Below, piece by piece: positions 26,327 to 33,827 of a stretch of 64,000 nucleotides of DNA (position 1 is its first letter; each line of letters begins with the position of its first letter). Below the pieces are notes generated by a model. That model saw only the letters and a program-made list of their open reading frames with translations, did no database searches and had not been told where the DNA came from. The DNA comes from Belnapia mucosa (lineage in GTDB: Bacteria; Pseudomonadota; Alphaproteobacteria; Acetobacterales; Acetobacteraceae). The translations under genes and the position numbers were made by a program. The stretch spans positions 620,001-684,000 of the forward strand of contig NZ_JAEUXJ010000001.1 in NCBI RefSeq assembly GCF_016775475.1, written 5' to 3'.

Positions 26327-27115
26327 ATGCCGCGCCGCTTCATCGACATCTCCGTCCCGCTCAAGGCCGGGATCAAATCGGACCCGCCGGAGATGCTGCC
26401 GAAAATCGACTATATCGATCACCATATGTCGGCACCGCGCATGGCCGGCTATATGGGCGTGCCGGTCTCGGCCCTGCCGAATGGCGAATATGCCGCCGTC
26501 GAGCGGGTCGAGATCAGCACCCATAACGGCACGCATCTCGACGCGCCCTACCACTATTTCTCCCGCATGAACGAACGGCTGGTGCCGGGCGGCGAGCCGT
26601 CCTGGCGGATCGACGAGGTGCCGCTCGAATGGTGCTTCAACCCCGCCGTGAAGCTCGACTTCCGGCACATGGAGGACGGCTATGTCGTCCAGCCCGGCGA
26701 TGTCGAGGCGGAGCTGAAGCGCATTGGCCACGAGCTGAGGCCGCTCGAGATCGTTGTCGTCAACACCGCGGCCGGCGCCCGCTATGGCGAGGATGACTAT
26801 ATCGACCGCGGCTGCGGCATGGGGAAGGCGGCGACGCTTTGGCTGCTGGAGAGGGGCATCCGCCTGGTCGGCACCGATGCCTGGTCCTGGGACGCGCCCT
26901 TCAGCCATACCCGCCGCAAGATCGCCGAGGGCGGCGATGCCTCCCTGATCTGGGAAGGCCATCGGGCCGGGCGGGAGATCGGCTATTCGCATCTCGAGAA
27001 GCTGCACAACCTCGAAGCCCTGCCTTCGGACGGCTTCCAGGTGGTGTGCTTCCCGGTGAAGGTGCATCGCGGCTCCGCCGGCTGGACGCGGGCGGTGGCG
27101 ATCATCGAGGACTGA
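26327..27115 (+). CDS. Cyclase-family metal hydrolase (kynurenine formamidase / isatin hydrolase-like)
   Basis: A 262-residue metal-dependent hydrolase of the cyclase superfamily. The metal-binding motif is HNGTHLDAPYHYF (the family pattern HxGTHxDxPxH). GADSWSWD-like VGTDAWSWDAPF follows the second metal region. Known members hydrolyse N-formylkynurenine, isatin or other cyclic amides. It is co-transcribed with the SDR and converges with RidA (no gap). Context with an amidohydrolase and allophanate genes suggests a role in opening a ring or removing an acyl group of a nitrogen compound; the exact substrate is not readable. Confidence 0.88.
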   Translation: MPRRFIDISVPLKAGIKSDPPEMLPKIDYIDHHMSAPRMAGYMGVPVSALPNGEYAAVERVEISTHNGTHLDAPYHYFSRMNERLVPGGEPSWRIDEVPLEWCFNPAVKLDFRHMEDGYVVQPGDVEAELKRIGHELRPLEIVVVNTAAGARYGEDDYIDRGCGMGKAATLWLLERGIRLVGTDAWSWDAPFSHTRRKIAEGGDASLIWEGHRAGREIGYSHLEKLHNLEALPSDGFQVVCFPVKVHRGSAGWTRAVAIIED

Positions 27116-27502
27116 TCAAAGGACTGCGATGCACTCGATCTCCAGCAGGAAGTTCGGCCGTGGCAGGGAATAGACGATGGCCGTGGTCCGTGCCGGGTAT
27201 TTCCCATCCGGGAAATGCTCGGCATAGATCCGGTTCATCTCGGCGAAATCCTCCCGCCGCGTGAGCAGGACATTGACCTTGGCCACCCGGTCCCAGCCGG
27301 CGCCGGCCGCGGCCAGGATGCCGGTGATATTGGCCATCGTCTGGGTCATCTGCGCGGTGAAGTCGCCGACCGCGAGCGTGCCATCCGCCGCATAGGCCGG
27401 GATGCCGGAGATGAAGAGCAGGTTGCCGACCTTCACCGCCGGGGAGAGCGGGGCCGCGACCTTGTGCTGGCCTTCGGGGAAGATGTGCTCCAGGGGTTCC
27501 AT
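27116..27502 (-). CDS. RidA/YjgF-family protein
   Basis: A 128-residue Rid-family protein. The conserved N-terminal segment LSPAVKVGNLLFISGIPAY and the C-terminal PARTTAIVYSLPRPNFLLEIECIAVL are present. The Arg of PARTTAIV is the ligand-contact residue found in members that hydrolyse 2-aminoacrylate or similar enamines and imines. It lies 2 bases after the Bug gene stop on the minus strand, so it is part of the MarR-Bug-RidA row and likely serves the same catabolic cluster. The fused position argues for a pathway-specific Rid protein, not the general one. Confidence 0.88.
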   Translation of the reverse strand: MEPLEHIFPEGQHKVAAPLSPAVKVGNLLFISGIPAYAADGTLAVGDFTAQMTQTMANITGILAAAGAGWDRVAKVNVLLTRREDFAEMNRIYAEHFPDGKYPARTTAIVYSLPRPNFLLEIECIAVL

Positions 27503-27504
27503 CG

Positions 27505-28485
27505 CTATTCCACCTTGATGCCGTTGCTGCGGATCACCTCCGCATAGGTATTGGTATAGCGCCGAATCTCCTGCGCGAATTCCGCGCCGGGCTTGGCCAG
27601 CACCGTGAAGCCCAGCTCCTCCAGCCGGCCGCGCACCTCGGGGCGGTTTAGCGCCTCGATCCAGGCGGCTTCCAGCCGGGCGCGGGCGGCGGGCGGGACA
27701 TCGGCACGCATCAACAGGCCGAACCAGCTATCCGAGAGCACCAGCGGGAAGCCGAGCTCCGCCATGGTCGGCACATTCGGCAGCTCCTTCACCCGATGCT
27801 CGGCCGAGATGCCGATGGCGCGCATCTGGCCGAGCTGCACCGGCTGGATCACGTCGGGCAGGTTGGCGAACATGAATTGCAGCCGGTTGCCCATCAGGTC
27901 GGTCATCGCCTGCGGCGCGCCGTTATAAGGCACATGGGTCGCGTTGATCCGCGCCGCCTCCCGGAATTGCTCGCCGCCGAGATGGTTCGAGGTGCCGATG
28001 CCATAAGAGCCGAAAGCAAGGCCCGCCCCCGGCTTCCGTCCCGCGTCGAGGAAGCCGGCGAAATCCTGCGCGACGGAGGGATGCACCACCAGTATATGCG
28101 GCACCACCGTCGCCATCACCAGCGGCGCGAAATCCGCGAGCGGCTTGTACGGCATGCTCGGCCGCAGGGTGACATTGGCCGCAAAGCTGTTGGCGATCAT
28201 GATCATGGTGTGGCCATCGGGGGCGGAGCGCGCCACCTCCTGCGTGCCGATCACCGTGGCGCCGCCCGGCCGATGCTCGATCACCACCGGCTGGCCGAGC
28301 GAATGGCTCAGCAGCGTCTGCACAATGCGCACCACCGGATCCATCGTGCCGCCCGGGGTGAAGGGGATGATGACACGCACGGGCAGGGTCGGCACCCAGC
28401 CCGCCTGGGCGCGGGCGAGGCCGGGGGCAAGAAACGGCGTGGCGAGCAGCGCCAGGCTGGCGCGGCGCGTCAATCTCTGCGGCAT
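27505..28485 (-). CDS. Bug/TctC-family periplasmic binding protein
   Basis: A 326-residue TTT-type receptor with a Tat-like signal (PQRLTRRASLALLATPFLAPG). Signatures are VIIPFTPGGTMDPVVRIVQ, VVIEHRPGGATVIG, APDGHTMIMIAN and HVPYNGAPQAMTDLMGNRLQFM. It lies downstream of a MarR regulator and just before RidA. The location inside the nitrogen-compound cluster suggests the ligand is linked to that pathway. TctA and TctB are not in the window. Confidence 0.9.
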   Translation of the reverse strand: MPQRLTRRASLALLATPFLAPGLARAQAGWVPTLPVRVIIPFTPGGTMDPVVRIVQTLLSHSLGQPVVIEHRPGGATVIGTQEVARSAPDGHTMIMIANSFAANVTLRPSMPYKPLADFAPLVMATVVPHILVVHPSVAQDFAGFLDAGRKPGAGLAFGSYGIGTSNHLGGEQFREAARINATHVPYNGAPQAMTDLMGNRLQFMFANLPDVIQPVQLGQMRAIGISAEHRVKELPNVPTMAELGFPLVLSDSWFGLLMRADVPPAARARLEAAWIEALNRPEVRGRLEELGFTVLAKPGAEFAQEIRRYTNTYAEVIRSNGIKVE

Positions 28486-28611
28486 GGCGATCTCCGGTTG
28501 CGGCGCCGGGATGGTCGCGGCCGCGTGGCGCCGCAGCAAGGGGCGCGGCAGGGGTAAAGACGGGGGATGCGGCGCCGATTGCCTGCATCGGCGGCAGATG
28601 CTGCCGCCGGT

Positions 28612-29067
28612 CTAGGCCTCGGCGAAGAGCTGATGCAGCGCCGGCAGGGCCCGGTGCAGCGCGGCCTTCTCCTCCTCCGAGATGCCCTCGAGCCGGGCCT
28701 CGATCCGCGCGAACAGTGCCCGCCGCACGGCGAGGATCACCGTCCGCCCATGCTCGGTCAGGGCAAGCTGCATGCGGCGGCGGGAGATCGGGTCCCGGCT
28801 GCGGCTGACCAGCCCATCCGCCCCCAGTCGCACCAGCATCACCGAGGCGGTCGGCAGCCTGACGCCGAGACTGGTGGCAACGTCGGAGAGCGAGCACCCA
28901 GGGTTGTTCAGCAGGAAATTCAGGATGCGGAATTGCGGCGGCGTCAGCTCGACCTCCGGCACGATGCGCAGCGCTTCCTGCGACATCAACCGGTTGGCGG
29001 TGAAGACGAGGCCGAGCAGGGCGGGCGCGATACCCGGCAACACGGCCTGATCCCCTGGCTGCGGCAC
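28612..29067 (-). CDS. MarR-family transcriptional regulator
   Basis: A 151-residue winged-helix regulator. The DNA-binding helices lie in LTPPQFRILNFLLNNPG and SLSDVATSLGVRLPTASVMLVRLGADGLVSRSRDPISRRR, where the wing has the typical Asp-Pro-x-x-x-Arg-Arg. GTG 29067 has AGGAG 8 bases upstream; the longer TTG form adds 12 unlikely residues. It probably represses its own row (MarR, Bug, RidA) and the divergent M20 hydrolase, and a metabolite of the pathway would release it. That link is inferred from gene order. Confidence 0.88.
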   Translation of the reverse strand: MPQPGDQAVLPGIAPALLGLVFTANRLMSQEALRIVPEVELTPPQFRILNFLLNNPGCSLSDVATSLGVRLPTASVMLVRLGADGLVSRSRDPISRRRMQLALTEHGRTVILAVRRALFARIEARLEGISEEEKAALHRALPALHQLFAEA

Positions 29068-29175
29068 CCCTCGCGCTCCTGATTGCCCGGCGCAGCCTAG
29101 CAAGGAATGCGCCAGGGGTGGTTGCGTGATTGGCGCTTCGCGGAGAGCATGCTGCGCCGCAACCAGGGGTTAGCC

Positions 29176-30378
29176 ATGCCGAAGATCGATGCCGACCGCT
29201 TCCTCAAGGACCTGAACGAGCTGCGGCAGATCGGGCAATACAAGACCGGCGTCCACCGCCCGACCTATTCGCCGCAGGACATGGAAAGCCGCCGCTGGTT
29301 GATGGCGCGGCTGGAGGAGGTTGGTCTCGAGGCCAGCATCGACGGCATCGGCAATGTCTATGGCCGCCATCGCGGGCCAGGGCCGCATCTCCTCGCCGGC
29401 AGCCATATCGAGAGCCAGAACCAGGCTGGCTGGCTGGATGGCGCGCTCGGCGTGATGGCGGCGCTGGCGCTCGCCCGGGCCGGACTGCCGGTGGATGTCG
29501 CCGCCTTCGCCGATGAAGAGGGGCATTTCGAGGGCGGCTTCCTCGGCAGCAAGTCGATCATCGGCGCCCTGTCGGAGGAAGAGATCGACCGCAGCCGCAG
29601 CCGCAACGACGGCACCCCGCTGCGGGGTGCGCTGGCCGCCGCCGGCCTCGCCGGCCTGCCGCGCATGCAGCTCGGGCCCGGCCGGCACAAGGGCTTCTTC
29701 GAGATGCATATCGAACAGGGCACACAGCTGGAATCGGCCGGGCTGCGGGTCGGCGTGGTCACCGGTATCGTCGCCATCTGGCAGTGGCGCATCACCGTCG
29801 AGGGCATGCAGGACCATGCCGGCGGCACCACCATGGCGGAGCGTCGCGATGCCGGGCTGACCGCGGTGCGCCTGCTGGCGATGCTCGATGCCGAGATGCC
29901 CAAGGCCTGCGGCGAGCGCAGCACCTGGACCGCCGGGCGGATCGTGCTGGAGCCGGGGGCGCCGAGCATCATCCCCGGCCGCGCTGACATCCTCTTCCAG
30001 TTCCGCGACATCGATGTGGCGACGCTGGACCGCATGGAGCGCTGCCTCCGCGCCTGCGTCCAGGAGATGAACCGGCGGGAGCGGTGCACGGTGACGCTGG
30101 CCAATGTCAGCAAGTCGCTGCCCGCCCCCTGCGACCCGGCGATGATGGCCGCCCTCGATGCCGCGGCGGAGCGGCATGCGCCCGGCCTCTGGCAGAGGAT
30201 GCCGAGCGGGGCGGGCCATGACGCGCAATATATCGCCCGCGTCATGCCGGTCTCGATGCTCTTCACCCCCTCCATCGGCGGCATCAGCCATCATTGGGCG
30301 GAGGACACGAAGGAGGAGGATCTCGCCCTTTGCTGCCAGGTGCTGGCGGATGGGGCGGAGATCTACCTGAAGGGCTAA
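29176..30378 (+). CDS. M20-family amidohydrolase (N-carbamoyl amino acid / allantoate amidohydrolase type)
   Basis: A 400-residue zinc- or manganese-dependent enzyme of the hydantoinase/carbamoylase branch. Metal-site segments are LLAGSHIESQNQAGWLDGALGV, FADEEGHFEGGF, FFEMHIEQG and HDAQYIA; the last conserved block is GISHHWAED. HIES stands where most relatives have HLDT or HxDS, so the bridging acidic residue may be shifted. SGAGHDAQ is the dimer-domain signature. Members remove carbamoyl or ureido groups, releasing ammonia and CO2. ATG 29176 has AGGGG just upstream. It diverges from the MarR-Bug-RidA row. Its TAA stop is the exact left target site of the mobile element. Confidence 0.9.
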   Translation: MPKIDADRFLKDLNELRQIGQYKTGVHRPTYSPQDMESRRWLMARLEEVGLEASIDGIGNVYGRHRGPGPHLLAGSHIESQNQAGWLDGALGVMAALALARAGLPVDVAAFADEEGHFEGGFLGSKSIIGALSEEEIDRSRSRNDGTPLRGALAAAGLAGLPRMQLGPGRHKGFFEMHIEQGTQLESAGLRVGVVTGIVAIWQWRITVEGMQDHAGGTTMAERRDAGLTAVRLLAMLDAEMPKACGERSTWTAGRIVLEPGAPSIIPGRADILFQFRDIDVATLDRMERCLRACVQEMNRRERCTVTLANVSKSLPAPCDPAMMAALDAAAERHAPGLWQRMPSGAGHDAQYIARVMPVSMLFTPSIGGISHHWAEDTKEEDLALCCQVLADGAEIYLKG

Positions 30379-30395
30379 AAGCACCTAACGAAACC
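30379..30395 (+). repeat. Left terminal inverted repeat of the IS5-type element
   Basis: This 17-base end starts directly after the stop codon of the M20 hydrolase. It pairs with 31689-31705 at 13 of 17 positions. It lies 88 bases before the passenger gene start. Confidence 0.68.
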
Positions 30396-30483
30396 TTTGC
30401 TAGGCGCGGGCGACTCGGTCACGATTGATGACCTGATTGCTCGTGGCGCTTCTCCAGACGATGCTCCTCTGAGGGAGAGGGCG

Positions 30484-30924
30484 ATGACACGCGACGACAT
30501 CCGGCGCCTTATCGAGGACCTACACCGGCTCTGGAGCGGCGGCGACTTGGCGGACGTGCCGCGCATCTACGCCGCACGCTTCGCCGCCCACATGCCGAAG
30601 GGCTGGGGCGCCGGCGCGCCGAGCCGCGACGGGCATGCGGGGATCGCGGGGGCCATCCTGCGGCTGCGGGCCGCCTTCCCCGACTGGCGGGAGGAGGTCG
30701 AAGATCTCGTCATCGAGGGCGACCGGGCGGCCGTGCGCTACGTCTCGACGGCGACCCACACCGGCGCCCCCTTCCTCGGGGCCGCCGCGTCCGGGGCACG
30801 CATCCGGGTGGACGAGATGTCCATCTTCCGTATCGAGGCCGGGCTGGTAGCCGAGCAGTGGTGTCTCAACGACGACCTCGCGTTCGAGAAGCAGCTCCGG
30901 GCGGGTGCGGCCGGAGGCGTCTGA
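30484..30924 (+). CDS. SnoaL-like (ester cyclase / NTF2-fold) passenger protein
   Basis: A 146-residue protein of the SnoaL-like polyketide cyclase group of the NTF2 fold. Family features are RIYAARFAAHMPKG, GHAGIAGAILRLRAAFPDW, VEDLVIEGDRAAVRYVSTATHTG and the Arg-rich DEMSIFRIEAGLVAEQW. ATG 30484 has a strong GAGGGAGAGG 4 bases upstream. The gene lies inside the inverted ends of the IS5-type element, converging with the transposase remnant; its C-terminal tail (LRAGAAGGV) is at the point where the transposase frame runs out. It is intact and probably expressed. NTF2-fold proteins of this group include detoxifying or cyclising enzymes, but the reaction is unknown. Confidence 0.8.
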   Translation: MTRDDIRRLIEDLHRLWSGGDLADVPRIYAARFAAHMPKGWGAGAPSRDGHAGIAGAILRLRAAFPDWREEVEDLVIEGDRAAVRYVSTATHTGAPFLGAAASGARIRVDEMSIFRIEAGLVAEQWCLNDDLAFEKQLRAGAAGGV

Positions 30925-31667
30925 TCTGGTTGAGGCAGACGAGGGCGCAGCCGAGAGTGGTCAGGGCGAGGTGGATATCAGCCCGGCGCTCGTAGCGGAC
31001 GGTGAGGCGCCGGAAGCGGGCCATCCGAGCGAGGGTGCGCTCGACCTTCCACCTGTGCCGCCCAAGGCGGTTGCTGTCCTCGATTTCGCGGCGGGCAATG
31101 CGCGGGATGATGCCGCGGGCGCGACACGCCCGGCTGCAGAAGCGGTGATCGTAGCCCTTGTCGGCGTGGAGTTTGTCCGGGCGCTTGCGCGGCCTGCCTC
31201 GACGCCCGCGGACTGGCGGCACGGCATCCAGGGTGGGTGCGAGCATCTTGGCGTCGTCGCGGTTGGCGCCACTGATCGTCAGTCCGACTGGTGTGCCCTC
31301 GCCATCTACGACGACGTGGCGCTTTGTTCCCGGCTTGCCGCGATCCGTCGGGTTCGGGCCGGTCGCCGATCCCCCCTTTCGCCCGGACAGAAGCGCTGTC
31401 CAGCGAGGCCCGGCTCCAGACGGTGCAGGGCGGCCCAGACCCCTGCCGCCTGCCAGTCCCGCAACCGCCGCCAGCAGGTCATCCCGCAGACACCCATCTC
31501 GCGGGGCACGTACTCCCACGGGATCCCGGTCCTCAGCACGAAGATGATCCCCGCCAGCGCCGCTCGATCCGATGCACGCGGACGCCCGCCCTTCGGCTTC
31601 GGTCGCTCGGGCGGTAGCAGCGGCTCCACAGCCCCCAGAGATCGTCGGTGGCAAGGGGCTTCGCCAT
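30866..31667 (-). pseudogene. Frameshifted IS5-family transposase
   Basis: ATG 31667 opens MAKPLATDDLWG, then one base is missing in a G run (31632-31636) before VEPLLPPERPKPKGGRPRAS continues in a second frame with GIIFVLRTGIPWEYVPREMG and MTCWRRLRDWQAAGVWAALH. Near 31420 about a dozen codons are lost and the frame changes again; the catalytic Asp lies in WSRASLDSASVRAK in the third frame. After AAAGGGGGG at 31379-31371 the original pattern resumes as SATGPNPTDRGKPGTKRH and LHADKGYDH (second Asp), then RHRWKVERTLARM (Glu). The protein has no proper end and reads into the passenger gene's tail. At least two lesions are not programmed, so it cannot make a working transposase alone. Confidence 0.85.
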
Positions 31668-31688
31668 TGCCCCCAACGCGATAGATCG

Positions 31689-31705
31689 GGTTTGGTTAGG
31701 CGTTC
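31689..31705 (-). repeat. Right terminal inverted repeat of the IS5-type element
   Basis: Read on the minus strand it begins GAACGCCTAACCAAACC and matches the left end at 13 of 17 positions. It is 22 bases from the transposase ATG. The last base is also part of the TAG stop codon of the AtzH-like gene. Confidence 0.68.
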
Positions 31706-32079
31706 TAAGGCATCAGGGAGACATGGGCGGCGACGATGCGCCAGCCCTCCTCCGGGAAGCGCACCCAGCTCTGGCTCTGCCGGCCGCGATTCCCACCGCG
31801 GAGGAATTCGGTATTGGCCACGGCGAAGTCGCGGCCATAGGTGGTGATGACGGTATTCTCCAGCTCCCGCGCCAGCCCCACCGGCGAGCGGGCACTGCGG
31901 AAGGCGGCGATGGCGTCCCAGCCATAGAGGTTCTCCGCCGGACCGTAGCGCAGGGTGCGTGGGTCGCAGCGGAACAGCGCCTGCAGCACCGGCACGTCGT
32001 TCGAGACCAGGGCGCGTTCGTATTCGGCGAAGGCAGCGCGCATTTCCGCCAGTGCCTCAGGGTTATCGACCTCCATCAC
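31705..32079 (-). CDS. AtzH / HpxZ-like NTF2-fold protein (DUF3225)
   Basis: A 124-residue DUF3225 protein. FAEYERALVSNDVPVLQALF, RTLRYGPAENLYGWDAIAAFR, and GRQSQSWVRFPEEGWRIVAAHVS are the family blocks. AtzH of the cyanuric acid pathway is reported to convert 1,3-dicarboxyurea to allophanate; HpxZ accompanies oxalurate breakdown. Here it overlaps the allophanate hydrolase gene by 4 bases, which supports an AtzH-type job feeding that enzyme. No AtzD, AtzE or AtzG partner is visible. Its last codon is the target of the neighbouring element, but the stop is preserved. Confidence 0.85.
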   Translation of the reverse strand: MMEVDNPEALAEMRAAFAEYERALVSNDVPVLQALFRCDPRTLRYGPAENLYGWDAIAAFRSARSPVGLARELENTVITTYGRDFAVANTEFLRGGNRGRQSQSWVRFPEEGWRIVAAHVSLMP

Positions 32080-33827
32080 GCACGCTCCTTCACCGCCATA
32101 TAGGCCCGCCAGCCGCCGGTCGCCGAGATATCCGGCATGCCCGTCGCCCCCGCCGCCTCGCAGAGGAAGCCAAGCGGCGTCGTGCCATCCTCCAGCGTCA
32201 CCCGGCCGAAGCCGAGCGGCGGCGGAATCTCGGCCAGGAAGGGGCCGACCGAGGCGGCCGGCAGGGCCCAGACCTCTCCGGCCACCGCGACGCCGCCCTG
32301 CTCGACCCGCACCAGGCCGGGCCGCCTGCCGAGGTCATGGAGGCGATAGAGCGGCGCCGTCCGCACCTCGGCCAGGAAGCGGCCACCATGGCGCAGCAAT
32401 TGCGGATTCAGCGGCAGGCCGGCCATATGGGCGCCGATGGCGAGCAGCGGCAGCTCGCCGGGCCCAAGCTCGGGCGGCGCCGGCGGCGGCGGCACCGTGC
32501 CGCCCATCGCGCCGAGCCCGACCCCGGCCGTGGCATGCAACGCCGCGCCGAGACCCGCCAGCCGCGCCTCGGCAAAGGCCGGACCGACCAGGGTGACGCC
32601 GAAGGGGCGCCCATCCGGCCGGAAGCCGGCCGGCACGGCGAGGGCCGAGAGATCGCAGATATTGACGAAGTTCGTGTAGGTGCCGAGCCGGCTGTTTGCC
32701 GCCACCGGCTCCGCCGCCAGATCGGCGAGGCTCGGCAGGCCCGGCGCGGTCGGCAGGATCAGCGCATCGACGCCTTCGAAGAGCAGCCGGGCCAGCCGCC
32801 GCGCCTCGGCGGCGGCGTGGAAGTCGTCCCAGGCATCGATGGTCCGCTTATCGAGCCCGGCTTCCAGGATGGAGCGGGTGACGGGGTGCAGGCTGCCGGG
32901 ACGCTCGGTCAGGAAGCCGCGCAGGGCGGCGCTGCGCTCGGTGACCCAGGCGCCGTCATAAAGGCGCTGCGCAATGGCGAGGAAGGGCGCGATATCGACC
33001 CGCTGGATGGGCCCGCCGGCCCGGGCCAGCGCTGCCTCATACAGAGCCGCCTCGGCCGGGCTGTCGAAGACCAGTTGGTCCGGCAGCGGGGCCGCCAACC
33101 GCCAATGCGGCTGCGGCGCCGGTGCGGCGCGCCAGCCAGCGGGGGCGGCGCGGCCATAGCGGTCGCCGGGCGCCGGTCCGGCGATCACCTCCAGCACCCG
33201 GCAGGCATCCTCGACCGTCAGGGCGAAGACCGAGACGCAGTCGAGCGAGCGGCAGGCCGGCACCACGCCGAGCGTCGGCACCAGGCCGAGGCTCGGCTTC
33301 AGCCCCACGATGTTGCAGGCCATGGCCGGGACGCGGCCGGAGCCGGCCGTGTCCGTCCCGAGCGAAAACGCCGCGATCCCCGCCGCGACCGCGGTGGCGG
33401 AGCCGGAGGAGGACCCGCCCGGGATGCAGTCCGGCGCTACCGGGTTGCGCGGCGTGCCATAGGGGCTTCGGGTGCCGTTCAGGCCGGTGGCGAACTGGTC
33501 GAGATTGACCTTGCCGAGCAGGATGGCGCCGGCGGCCAGTAGCCGGGCGACGACGGGCGCATCCTCGCTGGGCGTATAGGCGTAATCCGGACAGGCGGCA
33601 GTGGTCGGCAGACCGGCGCATTCGATATTGTCCTTCACCACGAAGGGCAGGCCGTAAAGCCGGCGCCCTTGCGGCCCCTCCGCCGCCAGCGCCGCAGCCC
33701 TGGCCCGCACCGCCTCCGCCAGGATGCGGGCGAGGAACAGGGCCGGGTCGTCATGCGCCGCGATACGGGCGAGCGCCGCCTCGGCTGCCGCGACCGGGCC
33801 GCCGGGGAAGAGGAGCGCCATGCTCAC
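32076..33827 (-). CDS. atzF: Allophanate hydrolase (amidase-signature family)
   Basis: A 583-residue amidase-signature enzyme. The catalytic Lys is in FVVKDNIE, the cis-Ser in GGSSSGSA and the nucleophile Ser in GTDTAGSGR. The first about 440 residues form the amidase domain; the last about 140, with LPLLAIGAHMAGLPLNPQL and EVWALP, form the second domain of AtzF-type allophanate hydrolases. AtzF splits allophanate to ammonia and CO2 as the last step of urea, biuret or cyanuric acid use. It overlaps the AtzH-like gene and the alpha/beta hydrolase by 4 bases each. There is no urea carboxylase nearby, so the allophanate must come from another source. Confidence 0.9.
   Translation of the reverse strand: MSMALLFPGGPVAAAEAALARIAAHDDPALFLARILAEAVRARAAALAAEGPQGRRLYGLPFVVKDNIECAGLPTTAACPDYAYTPSEDAPVVARLLAAGAILLGKVNLDQFATGLNGTRSPYGTPRNPVAPDCIPGGSSSGSATAVAAGIAAFSLGTDTAGSGRVPAMACNIVGLKPSLGLVPTLGVVPACRSLDCVSVFALTVEDACRVLEVIAGPAPGDRYGRAAPAGWRAAPAPQPHWRLAAPLPDQLVFDSPAEAALYEAALARAGGPIQRVDIAPFLAIAQRLYDGAWVTERSAALRGFLTERPGSLHPVTRSILEAGLDKRTIDAWDDFHAAAEARRLARLLFEGVDALILPTAPGLPSLADLAAEPVAANSRLGTYTNFVNICDLSALAVPAGFRPDGRPFGVTLVGPAFAEARLAGLGAALHATAGVGLGAMGGTVPPPPAPPELGPGELPLLAIGAHMAGLPLNPQLLRHGGRFLAEVRTAPLYRLHDLGRRPGLVRVEQGGVAVAGEVWALPAASVGPFLAEIPPPLGFGRVTLEDGTTPLGFLCEAAGATGMPDISATGGWRAYMAVKERA

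Larger units (their letters stand above)
30379..31705. mobile_element. IS5-type element carrying a SnoaL-like passenger gene
   Basis: The left end AAGCACCTAACGAAACC (30379-30395) and the inverse of the right end GAACGCCTAACCAAACC (31705-31689) agree at 13 of 17 positions, including CCTAAC and AAACC. TAA flanks both ends (30376-30378 and 31706-31708), or CTAA if one counts 31705; this fits the 3-4 base target duplications of IS5-family elements. Joining the flanks restores overlapping stop codons of the converging M20 and AtzH-like genes. Between the ends are an intact SnoaL-like gene on the plus strand and a frameshifted IS5-type transposase on the minus strand. The end next to the transposase start is 38 bases from its ATG, as expected. 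Confidence 0.72.
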
